From: Pelagilacustribacter hypolimneticus
GTDB lineage: Bacteria > Pseudomonadota > Alphaproteobacteria > Pelagibacterales > Pelagibacteraceae
Length of the DNA: 11,284 nt
Direction of reading: 5' to 3'
Assembly: GCA_965235125.1 (NCBI GenBank)
Contig: CBDDXH010000036.1
Coordinates: 1 to 11,284 of the forward strand
Each line of letters begins with the position of its first letter. Positions within the stretch are counted from its first letter, which is position 1. The position numbers and the translations under genes were made by a program. The notes under the pieces are model-generated. The model was not told the DNA's origin. It worked only from the letters and a program-made list of their open reading frames with translations, and searched no databases. Below, piece by piece: positions 1 through 5,597 of this stretch.

Positions 1-498
1 AAAATGAAAAAAAATTGGTATATCGGAGAAACAGGACTTGAGCCACTTGATCACGCAATCAAAAATGCACTTAAAAATGGATGGTCTCATCACATTGAAC
101 GGTTAATGATACTTTCAAACATTATGAATCTTTGCCAAATTCATCCAAAAGAAGTCTACAAATGGTTTATGGAAATGTTTGTAGACTCATCGGATTGGGT
201 AATGAGCCCTAATGTTTACGGCATGGGCTTGTTTAGCGATGGAGGAATATTTGCAACTAAACCTTATATATGTGGATCAAGTTATTTTTTAAAAATGATG
301 GATTTTAAAAAAGGACCTTGGTGCGAAACAATGGATGGTCTGTATTGGAATTTTATAGATAATAATAAAAAATTTTTTTTATCAAACCCAAGACTCTCAA
401 TGATGGTTAAAATTTTAGAAAAGATTGATAAAAAAAGAAAAGAAACAATATTCAAAGCTGCGCATAATTTTATAAAAGAGAATACTTATGGGAATTAA
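1..498 (+). CDS. Photolyase/cryptochrome-related protein (PhrB-like), C-terminal part only
   Basis: This is the C-terminal FAD-binding, all-helical region of a deoxyribodipyrimidine photolyase-related protein. The family binds FAD and repairs UV lesions or senses blue light. The frame is open to the window edge and full-length members are about 500 residues, so the ATG at position 4 is an internal Met. Counting it as residue 1, visible family motifs are WYIGETGLEPLDHAI (5-19), SHHIERLM (28-35), the WFMEMF segment, SPNVYGMGLFSDGG, ATKPYICGSSY and DGLYWNFI. The His-His pair (29-30) fits the conserved His365-His366 of Agrobacterium PhrB. The four Fe-S cysteines of PhrB appear absent: the Cys350 position is Pro14, and the CxxC insertion before the LYW motif is replaced by a short FKKGPWCETM stretch. 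It overlaps the next gene by 11 bases. Family assignment is sure; repair versus signalling cannot be told from this part. Confidence 0.9.
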   Translation, partial: KMKKNWYIGETGLEPLDHAIKNALKNGWSHHIERLMILSNIMNLCQIHPKEVYKWFMEMFVDSSDWVMSPNVYGMGLFSDGGIFATKPYICGSSYFLKMMDFKKGPWCETMDGLYWNFIDNNKKFFLSNPRLSMMVKILEKIDKKRKETIFKAAHNFIKENTYGN

Positions 499-844
499 AG
501 TTTTTTTTAACGACTCATGTAAAATTTGTAGATTAGAAATTAATCACTATAAAAAAATTGCCAACAGCGATTTAGAATGGATTGACATAACAAATAATAA
601 AGAAGCTCAAATAATTACCTCTAAAAGTCCAGCTGAACTATTAAGAAGATTGCACGTAATAGAAAATGGTCAAATTATTGCAGGTGCTAAAGCTTTTTTA
701 ATTATTTGGTCTAAAATACCAAGATACAACTTTTTATACAAATTATTTAGTATAAAACTTATTTTTATAATTTTTCATTACATTTATGAATTTATTGCTT
801 ATTTTTTATTTTTGAAAAATAAAAACCAATTAAAAAAAATGTAA
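488..844 (+). CDS. DCC-family (DUF393) thiol-disulfide oxidoreductase-like protein
   Basis: A 118-residue protein of the DUF393/DCC family, which has a thioredoxin-like fold and a predicted redox CxxC. The N-terminus VFFNDSCKIC (5-14) carries Cys11 and Cys14, and the beta-strand plus CxxC start is diagnostic. A further family-like segment follows (ELLRRLHVI, then a KAFLIIWSKIP stretch). The last 40 residues are hydrophobic and aromatic (about 75-108), so membrane association is likely. The motif has Asn where the classic DGxCxxC has Asp; I recall similar Asn variants in members beside photolyases. The ATG at 488 lies inside the photolyase gene (11-base overlap), preceded by a weak AAAGAG ribosome-binding sequence at 474-479, which suggests translational coupling. 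The substrate is unknown. Confidence 0.82.
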   Translation: MGIKVFFNDSCKICRLEINHYKKIANSDLEWIDITNNKEAQIITSKSPAELLRRLHVIENGQIIAGAKAFLIIWSKIPRYNFLYKLFSIKLIFIIFHYIYEFIAYFLFLKNKNQLKKM

Positions 845-972
845 TGGGATCTAAGAATTTACCAACAAAAATTTGTGTAATTTGTAAGAAAAGTTTTACT
901 TGGCGAAAAAAATGGAGATTAAATTGGGAAAAAGTAAAGTATTGTTCTAAGAAATGTTCCTCATTGAGATAA
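844..972 (+). CDS. DUF2256 small zinc-binding protein (42 aa)
   Basis: A 42-residue basic protein whose ATG shares its first A with the TAA stop of the DCC gene (TAATG, 1-base overlap). It matches DUF2256 closely. There is a CxxC (Cys11, Cys14), then SFTWRKKWRLNWEKVKYC (17-34) with the characteristic spaced tryptophans at 20, 24 and 28, and a CSKKC pair (Cys34, Cys38). The four cysteines would form one zinc site. The family is known mainly for sitting beside photolyase/cryptochrome genes; its biochemical role is undefined. The ORF is short enough for gene callers to skip, but the motif match and the coupled start make it convincing. Its stop is separated by one base from the stop of the convergent gene. 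Confidence 0.9.
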   Translation: MGSKNLPTKICVICKKSFTWRKKWRLNWEKVKYCSKKCSSLR

Positions 973-973
973 A

Positions 974-1171
974 TTAATCTTCATCTCTCCAGCCATCCAT
1001 AAATAGTTTCCAACAAGCAAAAGTCACACAAGGTATTCCAACGCAAAAACCTAACAAAATACCATTTTCTCTTCCTAGGTATTCCGCTCCATAGTGAGTT
1101 GTAGCTATAGGAATGACTGTAAGTATTAAAGCAATTATTATTAATCTGTATACATAAGGAGGTTTTTTCAT
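974..1171 (-). CDS. Small two-helix membrane protein, unknown function
   Basis: A 65-residue hydrophobic protein that I do not recognise. It has a short basic and aromatic N-terminus (MKKPPYVYR), a predicted membrane helix at about 9-25, a polar turn with HYGAEYLGREN (26-36), a second helix at about 37-54 containing Cys43, Cys48 and Cys53, and an acidic end (DGWRDED). It begins 4 bases after the msrA stop codon on the same strand, so the two are probably co-transcribed. There is no clear Shine-Dalgarno sequence, which suggests reinitiation after msrA. The three cysteines in or near the second helix are notable next to an exported redox enzyme, but no function follows from that. Confidence 0.6.
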   Translation of the reverse strand: MKKPPYVYRLIIIALILTVIPIATTHYGAEYLGRENGILLGFCVGIPCVTFACWKLFMDGWRDED

Positions 1172-1175
1172 GTCT

Positions 1176-1808
1176 TTATAATTTATTTTTTTTCCATATA
1201 CGGTTTAAATCTTCTTCTCTTAAACATGCAGATTTATAAGATAGATATCTAAGGAAATTTTTTTGGTAATAGTCTTGATGATAATCTTCTGCTGGGTAAA
1301 ATTTCTTAAACTCCCATACTAAAGTTACCACTTTTTTTTTAAATCTATTTTCAATATCTTTTAAAGAATTATCTATAAGACTTTTTTGCTTTTCATTTTG
1401 ATAAAAAGCAACCGAGCGATAACTATCGCCTTTATCACAAAATTGTCCTCGAGCATCAAATGGATCTATGTTTTCCCAAAAAATTTTAAGCAACTCTTGA
1501 TAATTTGTTAATTTTGGATTGTATATTATTTCAATCGCTTCTACATGCCCTGTTTTTTTATAAACAACTTGCTCATAAGTTGGATTTTCAACATGTCCTC
1601 CAGAATAACCTGAAATAGACTTTACAACTCCTTTTACTTTATCAAACGACTCTTCCATACACCAAAAGCAGCCTCCAGCAAAATAAGCTTTTTCATATTC
1701 TATTTTGTTTTCTCCCTTGCTTGCGGAAAGATCATCTCCTGCAATCAATAAAAAATCCATAAATAGAAAGTTGATTAAAAAAACAATTGTAAAAACAATT
1801 TTTTTCAT
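1176..1808 (-). CDS. msrA: Peptide methionine sulfoxide reductase MsrA, exported form
   Basis: Reduces the S-epimer of methionine sulfoxide in proteins. Starting at the ATG at 1806-1808, it has 210 residues. Residues 1 to about 23 form a signal peptide (KK, then a hydrophobic run ending near IAG), so the enzyme probably acts in the periplasm. The catalytic motif AGGCFWCMEESF has the nucleophile Cys47, followed by KGVVKSISGYSGG, GHVEAIEI, the FCDKGDSYRSVAFY block (Cys124) and EDYHQDYYQ. Cys195 near the C-terminus could be the resolving cysteine. An upstream in-frame ATG at 1856 would add 16 residues and spoil the signal peptide. It would also overlap the divergent gene, so I prefer 1808. The 65-residue membrane protein follows after 4 bases. 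Confidence 0.95.
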   Translation of the reverse strand: MKKIVFTIVFLINFLFMDFLLIAGDDLSASKGENKIEYEKAYFAGGCFWCMEESFDKVKGVVKSISGYSGGHVENPTYEQVVYKKTGHVEAIEIIYNPKLTNYQELLKIFWENIDPFDARGQFCDKGDSYRSVAFYQNEKQKSLIDNSLKDIENRFKKKVVTLVWEFKKFYPAEDYHQDYYQKNFLRYLSYKSACLREEDLNRIWKKNKL

Positions 1809-1850
1809 AAATTTATTATATAGTTTTGATTTAATTAAGGATAATATTAT
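1809..1850. promoter_or_regulatory. Divergent promoter region between msrA and the CxxC protein
   Basis: These 42 bases must hold the start signals of two divergent genes. On the minus strand a perfect TATAAT (complement of 1815-1820) lies 6 bases before the msrA ATG. On the plus strand GATAAT (1840-1845) lies 5 bases before the ATG at 1851. That geometry would start both transcripts at or near the start codon. No good -35 box was found, and such hexamers are common by chance in AT-rich DNA. Confidence 0.3.
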
Positions 1851-2135
1851 ATGCAATTAATTATGAAAAAAATTCCCTGTTGTGACGAGTGCGGTGAAAG
1901 TAACACTATTCTTAATCAAATAAGTAATTTTAGTGATATTAAATTTCTTTGCTCAGAATGCTATCACTTGAAATTTTTAGAAGAAAATTCAAATAAAATT
2001 TTAAATCACGTTGAAGTTGATAATATTTGTGAAGAGTGTAAAAAAGAAGACGACGATGTTAAACATAACTTAATTATGTTTGGCTTTAAAATCTGCAAAA
2101 GTTGCAAAACTTCGAAAACTATATTTCCTATTTAA
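1851..2135 (+). CDS. Uncharacterised protein with four CxxC pairs, probable double zinc ribbon
   Basis: A 94-residue protein that I cannot assign to a named family. It has four paired-cysteine knuckles: CCDEC (10-14), CSEC (34-37), CEEC (60-63) and CKSC (82-85). The spacing suggests two zinc ribbons of about 24 and 19 residues between knuckles, linked by an acidic, lysine-rich stretch. There is no signal peptide or membrane helix, so it should be cytoplasmic. An AAGG at 1837-1840 supports the ATG at 1851, although the Met at 1863 (MKKIPCC) is an alternative that keeps all cysteines. Its last 8 bases overlap the end of the convergent Yip1-like gene. Zinc binding, or nucleic-acid or protein contact, is inferred from the cysteines only. 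Confidence 0.65.
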   Translation: MQLIMKKIPCCDECGESNTILNQISNFSDIKFLCSECYHLKFLEENSNKILNHVEVDNICEECKKEDDDVKHNLIMFGFKICKSCKTSKTIFPI

Positions 2136-2652
2136 AATTAGTTGTTATAGCTAAAATACTTATTAAGGCAAATGCTTGGATGAGCCATGCTATCACAACT
2201 ACACCAAATGCTTTCCATAAACTTCTAAAATTTAAAGTTTGTTTGACAGCTACGACCATACAAGCCAGCATCCAAAAAGCAGAACCAATAAATGTTACGT
2301 ACATTAAATCAGGATTAAAACTAAGTACTCTTATAATGCCTGGGGCACTTGAAAACCCAATTGATCTTAAAAGTGCAGCATGCGTAGTTTTAGTTTTCGG
2401 GTCCGGAAATAATTTAACACCGACAAAATAAATGATATACGCCCATAAAAACCAGCTCACTAAAGATAATAGAGGTGCAAGGAAAAAATTTCCCATACCT
2501 AACTGCCTAGCTACAATGCCTGCTGCTGAGCTAGAAATTATAACAACAATAGCAGCTGAAAGCGTAGCACTCTTATCTTTTTGAACTTCATCATATACTT
2601 CTGGATCAATCTTAATTGATCGGTAAACTCTACGTAGAAATAATGAAATCAT
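2128..2652 (-). CDS. Yip1-family-like integral membrane protein
   Basis: A 174-residue membrane protein resembling bacterial Yip1 (PF04893) proteins. After an amphipathic N-terminus (RRVYRSIKIDPEVYDEV, about 8-24) come hydrophobic segments at about 28-48, 56-80, 115-138 and 148-172. A conserved-looking LLRSIGFSSAPGIIRVL (94-110) lies between the second and third. The pairing of a first helix starting after short charged residues with a G-x-A-P-G loop is typical of the family. Function in bacteria is unknown; eukaryotic Yip1 proteins act in vesicle trafficking, which should not be transferred. It lies 46 bases downstream of tspO on the same strand and may be co-transcribed. No Shine-Dalgarno is visible. 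Confidence 0.72.
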   Translation of the reverse strand: MISLFLRRVYRSIKIDPEVYDEVQKDKSATLSAAIVVIISSSAAGIVARQLGMGNFFLAPLLSLVSWFLWAYIIYFVGVKLFPDPKTKTTHAALLRSIGFSSAPGIIRVLSFNPDLMYVTFIGSAFWMLACMVVAVKQTLNFRSLWKAFGVVVIAWLIQAFALISILAITTNFK

Positions 2653-2698
2653 ATTTTATAACTTAATTAAATTAAATTGATTATGCAAATAAGAAAAC

Positions 2699-3163
2699 TC
2701 AATTTAATATTGCTATAGAGGTGTTAAGAACAAAAGCAAAAGATGACCATAAAAAGTAAGGGGCCATAAATAAAAAACTTAATTTATCTTTATAAAAATA
2801 AATCCTCATTAAAATAATTATAAATATTAAAATAATTACTAAATTTAATAAGGCTAATTCAATTTGATGAAAGCCAAAAAAAATTATACTCCACATGGCA
2901 TTAAAAAAAAGATGATAAAAATAAATATTAAGAATTTTACGGTCAAAGAACTTTATCCAAATTCTCCAAATAGCTATTGACATTAAAATATAAAGCATAG
3001 TCCAGACAGGTCCAAAAATCCAGCTTGGTGGATTGAAACTTGGTAGTATTATTTCTGAATACCAGGGTTCTTTAAATGAGGCTGTAGTAAATCCTCCAAT
3101 AGCGGAGGCGACAAAAGTAATTAAAAGTATTAATACAAGTGATAAATATTTATTCTTTGTCAT
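2699..3163 (-). CDS. tspO: TspO/MBR family tryptophan-rich sensory protein
   Basis: A 154-residue five-helix membrane protein of the TspO/translocator protein family, which binds porphyrins and, in Rhodobacter, modulates light- and oxygen-dependent gene expression. The signature after helix 1 is clear: KEPWYSEIILPSFNPPSWIF (31-50), followed by GPVWTMLY (51-58). Later come FFNAMWSIIFFG, the charged YFYKDK turn, and a last-helix block PYFLWSSFAFVLNTSI. Length and order of motifs are normal. It is divergent from the SDR gene by 21 bases and followed by the Yip1-like gene. A porphyrin or photo-oxidation role fits the photolyase neighbourhood, but the ligand in this organism is inferred. Confidence 0.95.
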   Translation of the reverse strand: MTKNKYLSLVLILLITFVASAIGGFTTASFKEPWYSEIILPSFNPPSWIFGPVWTMLYILMSIAIWRIWIKFFDRKILNIYFYHLFFNAMWSIIFFGFHQIELALLNLVIILIFIIILMRIYFYKDKLSFLFMAPYFLWSSFAFVLNTSIAILN

Positions 3164-3184
3164 ACAATGAGATATAACTAATTT
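3164..3184. promoter_or_regulatory. 21-base divergent start region between tspO and the SDR gene
   Basis: Two start codons face away from each other with only 21 bases between them. On the plus strand TATAAC (3173-3178) lies 6 bases before the SDR ATG. On the minus strand TTATAT (complement of 3172-3177) lies 8 bases before the tspO ATG. The two candidate -10 boxes overlap, so the promoters would compete, and -35 elements would have to lie inside the opposing coding sequences. Neither gene has room for a normal ribosome-binding site plus leader. Confidence 0.3.
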
Positions 3185-3937
3185 ATGTCACAAAATCAGA
3201 AAAAAATCTGGATCACTGGAGCTAGCAGCGGAATAGGCAGGGCTTTAGCTGAAAAATTTGCCAAAGAAAATTGGAAGGTAGCTGTTTCTGCAAGAAGAGA
3301 AAGTTTACTTAAAGAAATAGCTCAACATGAAAATATCTCCTCATTTCCATTAGATGTGACTGATGACGATAGTGTTGATGTGACATTTTCAAATATCCTA
3401 AAAGAATTTAAAGATTTAGATTTATGTGTTTTTTGTAGTGGAACTTATGATCCTAAACTTGAAAAAGAAATAAATAAAGAACAAATAAAAAAAGTTATGA
3501 ATATAAATTTTTTTGGTATTTTAAATTGTATTAAAGCTGTAGAAAAATATTTTAAGAATAAAAAAGATGGACATATATCTATTGTTTCATCTATTGCTGC
3601 TTACAGAGGTCTACCAAATTCAAGTGCTTATGGCCCTTCTAAGTCAGCATTAACTAATTTAACTGAAAGTCTTTATTTTGATTTTAAAAAATATAACGTA
3701 AGAATTTCCTTAGTATCCCCAGGTTTTATTAAAACACCTTTAACTGATAAAAATGAATTTCCGATGCCGTTTATAAAGTCACCTGAATTTGCGGCAAATA
3801 AAATGTATAATGGTTTAGTTAAGAGTACTGCATTTGAAATCAATTTTCCAAAAGAGTTAACTATTGCTTTCAAGTTACTAAGAATATTGCCTTACCGTCT
3901 GTATTTATTTTTAATAGATAAACTAGTTAAAAGATAA
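3185..3937 (+). CDS. Short-chain dehydrogenase/reductase (SDR)
   Basis: A 250-residue classical SDR. The Rossmann motif ITGASSGIGRALA (10-22) is intact. ARR at 36-38 after the second strand suggests NADP(H) preference. DVTD (57-60) is the adenine-ring contact, CSG (84-86) replaces the usual NAG, and Asn108 sits in MNINFFG. The catalytic residues are Ser136, Tyr149 and Lys153 (YGPSK), followed by SPGFIKTPLT. The C-terminus has a hydrophobic, basic helix (LRILPYRLYLFLIDKL) that could attach it to the membrane. SDRs of this type accompany the COG2907-DUF1365-Cfa set in many Proteobacteria, which points to a lipid substrate, though the substrate cannot be read from sequence. The gene ends 7 bases before the stop of the convergent oxidoreductase. 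Confidence 0.93.
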   Translation: MSQNQKKIWITGASSGIGRALAEKFAKENWKVAVSARRESLLKEIAQHENISSFPLDVTDDDSVDVTFSNILKEFKDLDLCVFCSGTYDPKLEKEINKEQIKKVMNINFFGILNCIKAVEKYFKNKKDGHISIVSSIAAYRGLPNSSAYGPSKSALTNLTESLYFDFKKYNVRISLVSPGFIKTPLTDKNEFPMPFIKSPEFAANKMYNGLVKSTAFEINFPKELTIAFKLLRILPYRLYLFLIDKLVKR

Positions 3938-3944
3938 ATTATTT

Positions 3945-4526
3945 TTATAAATTCCTTACTAATCTTCTTACTTTTTCCATTTCTTCTGTAAATTTCTTCT
4001 CTGTCATACCGGGGAGAACTTCATAAAATCTTATGTACTCAATTTTCATGCCACCGAGTTTTAAAACTCCAGCTTTTATTCTTCTAAAAGGCATATTTTG
4101 AAACCATGTTTGAATAGAGAAAATATTCCCACCATAAGACATGGACATAATAGCTAATTTATTTTTCATTACTCCAGCAACGGGGTAACCCCAATTTCCA
4201 TAAATTCTTTTAAAAGCAAAAAACCATTTTGGCGCAAGAACAAGGTCAATCCAATTTTCTAAAATAGCGCTCGCTCTTAAATTATAACAAGGAGAGACTA
4301 AAAACATTACATCACATTTTTCTAACCTTTTTCTATAATCAAGCACCTGTTCATTGGGTGGGCTACCGTCGAAAAAATTTAGCTGCTTTTCCTCATGTAA
4401 ATTTATTAAATCAATACTATGACCGCACTTTTTAGCCTCATCAATAAAAGTATCGCGAATAGCAGCGTTAAAAGAATTTTTGGAATTATGATGCCCGTAA
4501 GCAATAAATATATTTTTCGACATCAA
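3945..4526 (-). CDS. Flavodoxin-fold NAD(P)H-dependent oxidoreductase (quinone reductase-like)
   Basis: A 193-residue protein of the NAD(P)H dehydrogenase (quinone)/modulator of drug activity type (PF02525). These enzymes bind FMN or FAD and reduce quinones or related compounds with two electrons. The N-terminal strand IFIAYGHHNSKNSF (6-19) takes the place of the usual phosphate-binding loop. The diagnostic block is VSPCYNLRASAILENWID (77-94), where family members read P-x-x-N...P-A-x-L-K-x-W-I-D. It is followed by GYPVAGVMKNK and SMSYGGN. It is the last gene of the minus-strand series, starting 3 bases after the stop of the three-helix membrane protein. Met2 (4523) is an equally possible start. 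A quinone or lipid-derived substrate is a guess from context. Confidence 0.85.
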   Translation of the reverse strand: MMSKNIFIAYGHHNSKNSFNAAIRDTFIDEAKKCGHSIDLINLHEEKQLNFFDGSPPNEQVLDYRKRLEKCDVMFLVSPCYNLRASAILENWIDLVLAPKWFFAFKRIYGNWGYPVAGVMKNKLAIMSMSYGGNIFSIQTWFQNMPFRRIKAGVLKLGGMKIEYIRFYEVLPGMTEKKFTEEMEKVRRLVRNL

Positions 4527-4529
4527 ATA

Positions 4530-4979
4530 TTATTTTACAAAATCTTTTACTCTTTGAAGAGTGCTTTTGTCAGGTCCATCATATTGTATTTGATAAGATC
4601 CGGTTCTAGTTAGAACATCGATTCCTTTTGTAAAAATAAAAATAAAAAAAATTAGAAAAAAAACTATAAATATTTTTGCTGGATTGTAGTTGCCTGTTTC
4701 AAAAACACTTTTTTGTTCTTTTTTTGCTTTGTGAAAAATTTTAAAAGTTATGTAAGTAGCTATAATTAATCCTACATGACCCATTACAACGCCTGCCCAC
4801 CCCCAAATAAAAGTTGTTAAGCTAAATACATACAGGCTAAAGACAGTCGACCAAACAAATGATAATACAATTAGTATTTGAAGCCTTACTGATTTCGGTA
4901 ATGATCTAATATCAGATTTAGAGTCATCAAACATGATATTAGCACTTTCGATCATCCAATTTCTTAATTTTTCTAACAT
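4530..4979 (-). CDS. Three-helix membrane protein, unknown function
   Basis: A 149-residue protein that I do not recognise. An amphipathic N-terminus with an acidic DDSKSD stretch (18-23) precedes predicted membrane helices at about 33-52, 57-79 (containing WGWAGVVMGHVG) and 101-117 (very rich in Phe and Ile). Between helices 2 and 3 is a 20-residue polar loop, and the tail (YQIQYDGPDKSTLQRVKDF) is soluble. It lies between the DUF3833 lipoprotein (84 bases upstream) and the oxidoreductase (3 bases downstream), so it is most likely co-transcribed with the latter. DUF2878 and DUF2177 membrane proteins often occupy this place in related clusters, but the sequence does not look like either. The function stays open. 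Confidence 0.65.
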   Translation of the reverse strand: MLEKLRNWMIESANIMFDDSKSDIRSLPKSVRLQILIVLSFVWSTVFSLYVFSLTTFIWGWAGVVMGHVGLIIATYITFKIFHKAKKEQKSVFETGNYNPAKIFIVFFLIFFIFIFTKGIDVLTRTGSYQIQYDGPDKSTLQRVKDFVK

Positions 4980-5063
4980 TTTTAAATTCTATATTACAAT
5001 ATTGAACTAAAATTGAGAAATTTTATTATTCGCTATAAATTAAATAAATTTATATTAATCTGA
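4980..5063 (-). promoter_or_regulatory. 84-base gap in the minus-strand gene series
   Basis: This is the widest gap in the window and almost pure A/T. On the minus strand TAATAT (complement of 4991-4996) lies 11 bases before the membrane-protein ATG and could be a -10 box. The gap may split the series into an upstream operon (gcvP to DUF3833) and a downstream pair. There is no GC-rich hairpin with a T-tract, so any termination here would have to be factor-dependent. Confidence 0.3.
5034..5054. repeat. Perfect AT-only inverted repeat
   Basis: TATAAATT (5034-5041) and AATTTATA (5047-5054) are perfect 8-base inverted arms around a 5-base centre. It lies just downstream of the DUF3833 stop on the minus strand. 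It could be a weak hairpin protecting the mRNA end, an operator, or chance in AT-rich DNA. Confidence 0.45.
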
Positions 5064-5591
5064 TTAATCTTTAACAAACATAACAGTAAGCTCAGCAACT
5101 TTAAAACCAAATTTTGTCATAGTTGCCCTATTAATTGCGACTTTTTCATTTTGTTTAAAAATCCAATCATCAAAAGTAATTTTAATTTCTTTTCCTTTAA
5201 CTGGAACTAATAAAACATATTCAAATTTAAATGCTGGGCCATAAGAGTACCCTTTTGCTTTTCCAACGACATCTCCGGCAGTACCTTCATAATTGTGCTC
5301 ATCAATTTTAATAATTTTCCATTGCCTTGTTTGAATTTCACCATCTGACCAATTAAATTTTTCATCTAAAATTAATTGTTTGCCATCCCATTTGCCATTT
5401 AGATTGGCTGAAAATTGTCTTGTTACTTTGCCTGATCGATCTTGTAAAAGACCCCAGGCTTTAACATTGCCTGATAAATAATCTTCAATAATTAATCTAG
5501 GTTTTTGATCTTTAAAATCTATTGGTTTCATTTTGTTTCCTGAACAGTTAGTTAATAAAATCGTTAATAAAAAAAAAAATATGATTCTCAT
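5064..5591 (-). CDS. DUF3833 family lipoprotein
   Basis: A 175-residue predicted lipoprotein of the DUF3833 family. The signal peptide (1-15) ends in a lipobox LLTNC with the lipidated Cys16. Family features follow in order: IEDYLSGNVKAWGLLQDRSG, RQFSANLNGKWDG, LDEKFNWSDGE with RQW, YEGTAGDVVGKAKGYSYGPA, FDDWIF and NRATMTKFGFKVAELT. The family looks like a lipocalin-like beta-barrel, which would suit binding or carrying a lipid product at the membrane, but no activity is established. Its ATG is 6 bases after the stop of the Cfa-like gene, so the two are in one operon. An 11-base T run in the signal-peptide codons (plus-strand A run 5569-5579) is a possible slippage site. Confidence 0.88.
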   Translation of the reverse strand: MRIIFFFLLTILLTNCSGNKMKPIDFKDQKPRLIIEDYLSGNVKAWGLLQDRSGKVTRQFSANLNGKWDGKQLILDEKFNWSDGEIQTRQWKIIKIDEHNYEGTAGDVVGKAKGYSYGPAFKFEYVLLVPVKGKEIKITFDDWIFKQNEKVAINRATMTKFGFKVAELTVMFVKD

Positions 5592-5597
5592 AGAGGT

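Noticed and set aside
1156..1181. A perfect AAGGAGG (1156-1162) 7 bases before a plus-strand ATG at 1170
   Set aside because: The reading frame ends after three codons (stop at 1179-1181). The motif is the complement of Lys-Pro-Pro codons at the start of the minus-strand 65-residue protein, so it is coincidental.
1809..1856. Longer msrA starting at the ATG at 1856
   Set aside because: It would place 16 extra residues before a well-formed signal peptide and would overlap the divergent gene start at 1851.
2102..2431. Plus-strand ORF of 109 codons
   Set aside because: It lies mostly antisense to the Yip1-like membrane gene, has no family motif, and begins inside the end of the CxxC protein gene in another frame.
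3673..3873. Minus-strand ORF of 66 codons
   Set aside because: Fully antisense to the SDR gene, whose motifs are intact; no recognisable protein features.
3938..3944. Rho-independent terminator at the SDR/oxidoreductase convergent junction
   Set aside because: Only 7 bases separate the stops and there is no GC-rich stem around them; the surrounding A/T runs alone are not evidence.
4419..4613. Plus-strand ORF of 64 codons
   Set aside because: Antisense to the start of the oxidoreductase gene and the end of the membrane-protein gene; composition gives no sign of a real protein.
4530..4979. Assignment of the three-helix membrane protein to DUF2878 or DUF2177
   Set aside because: Cluster position suggested it, but I could not recognise the motifs or helix pattern of either family.
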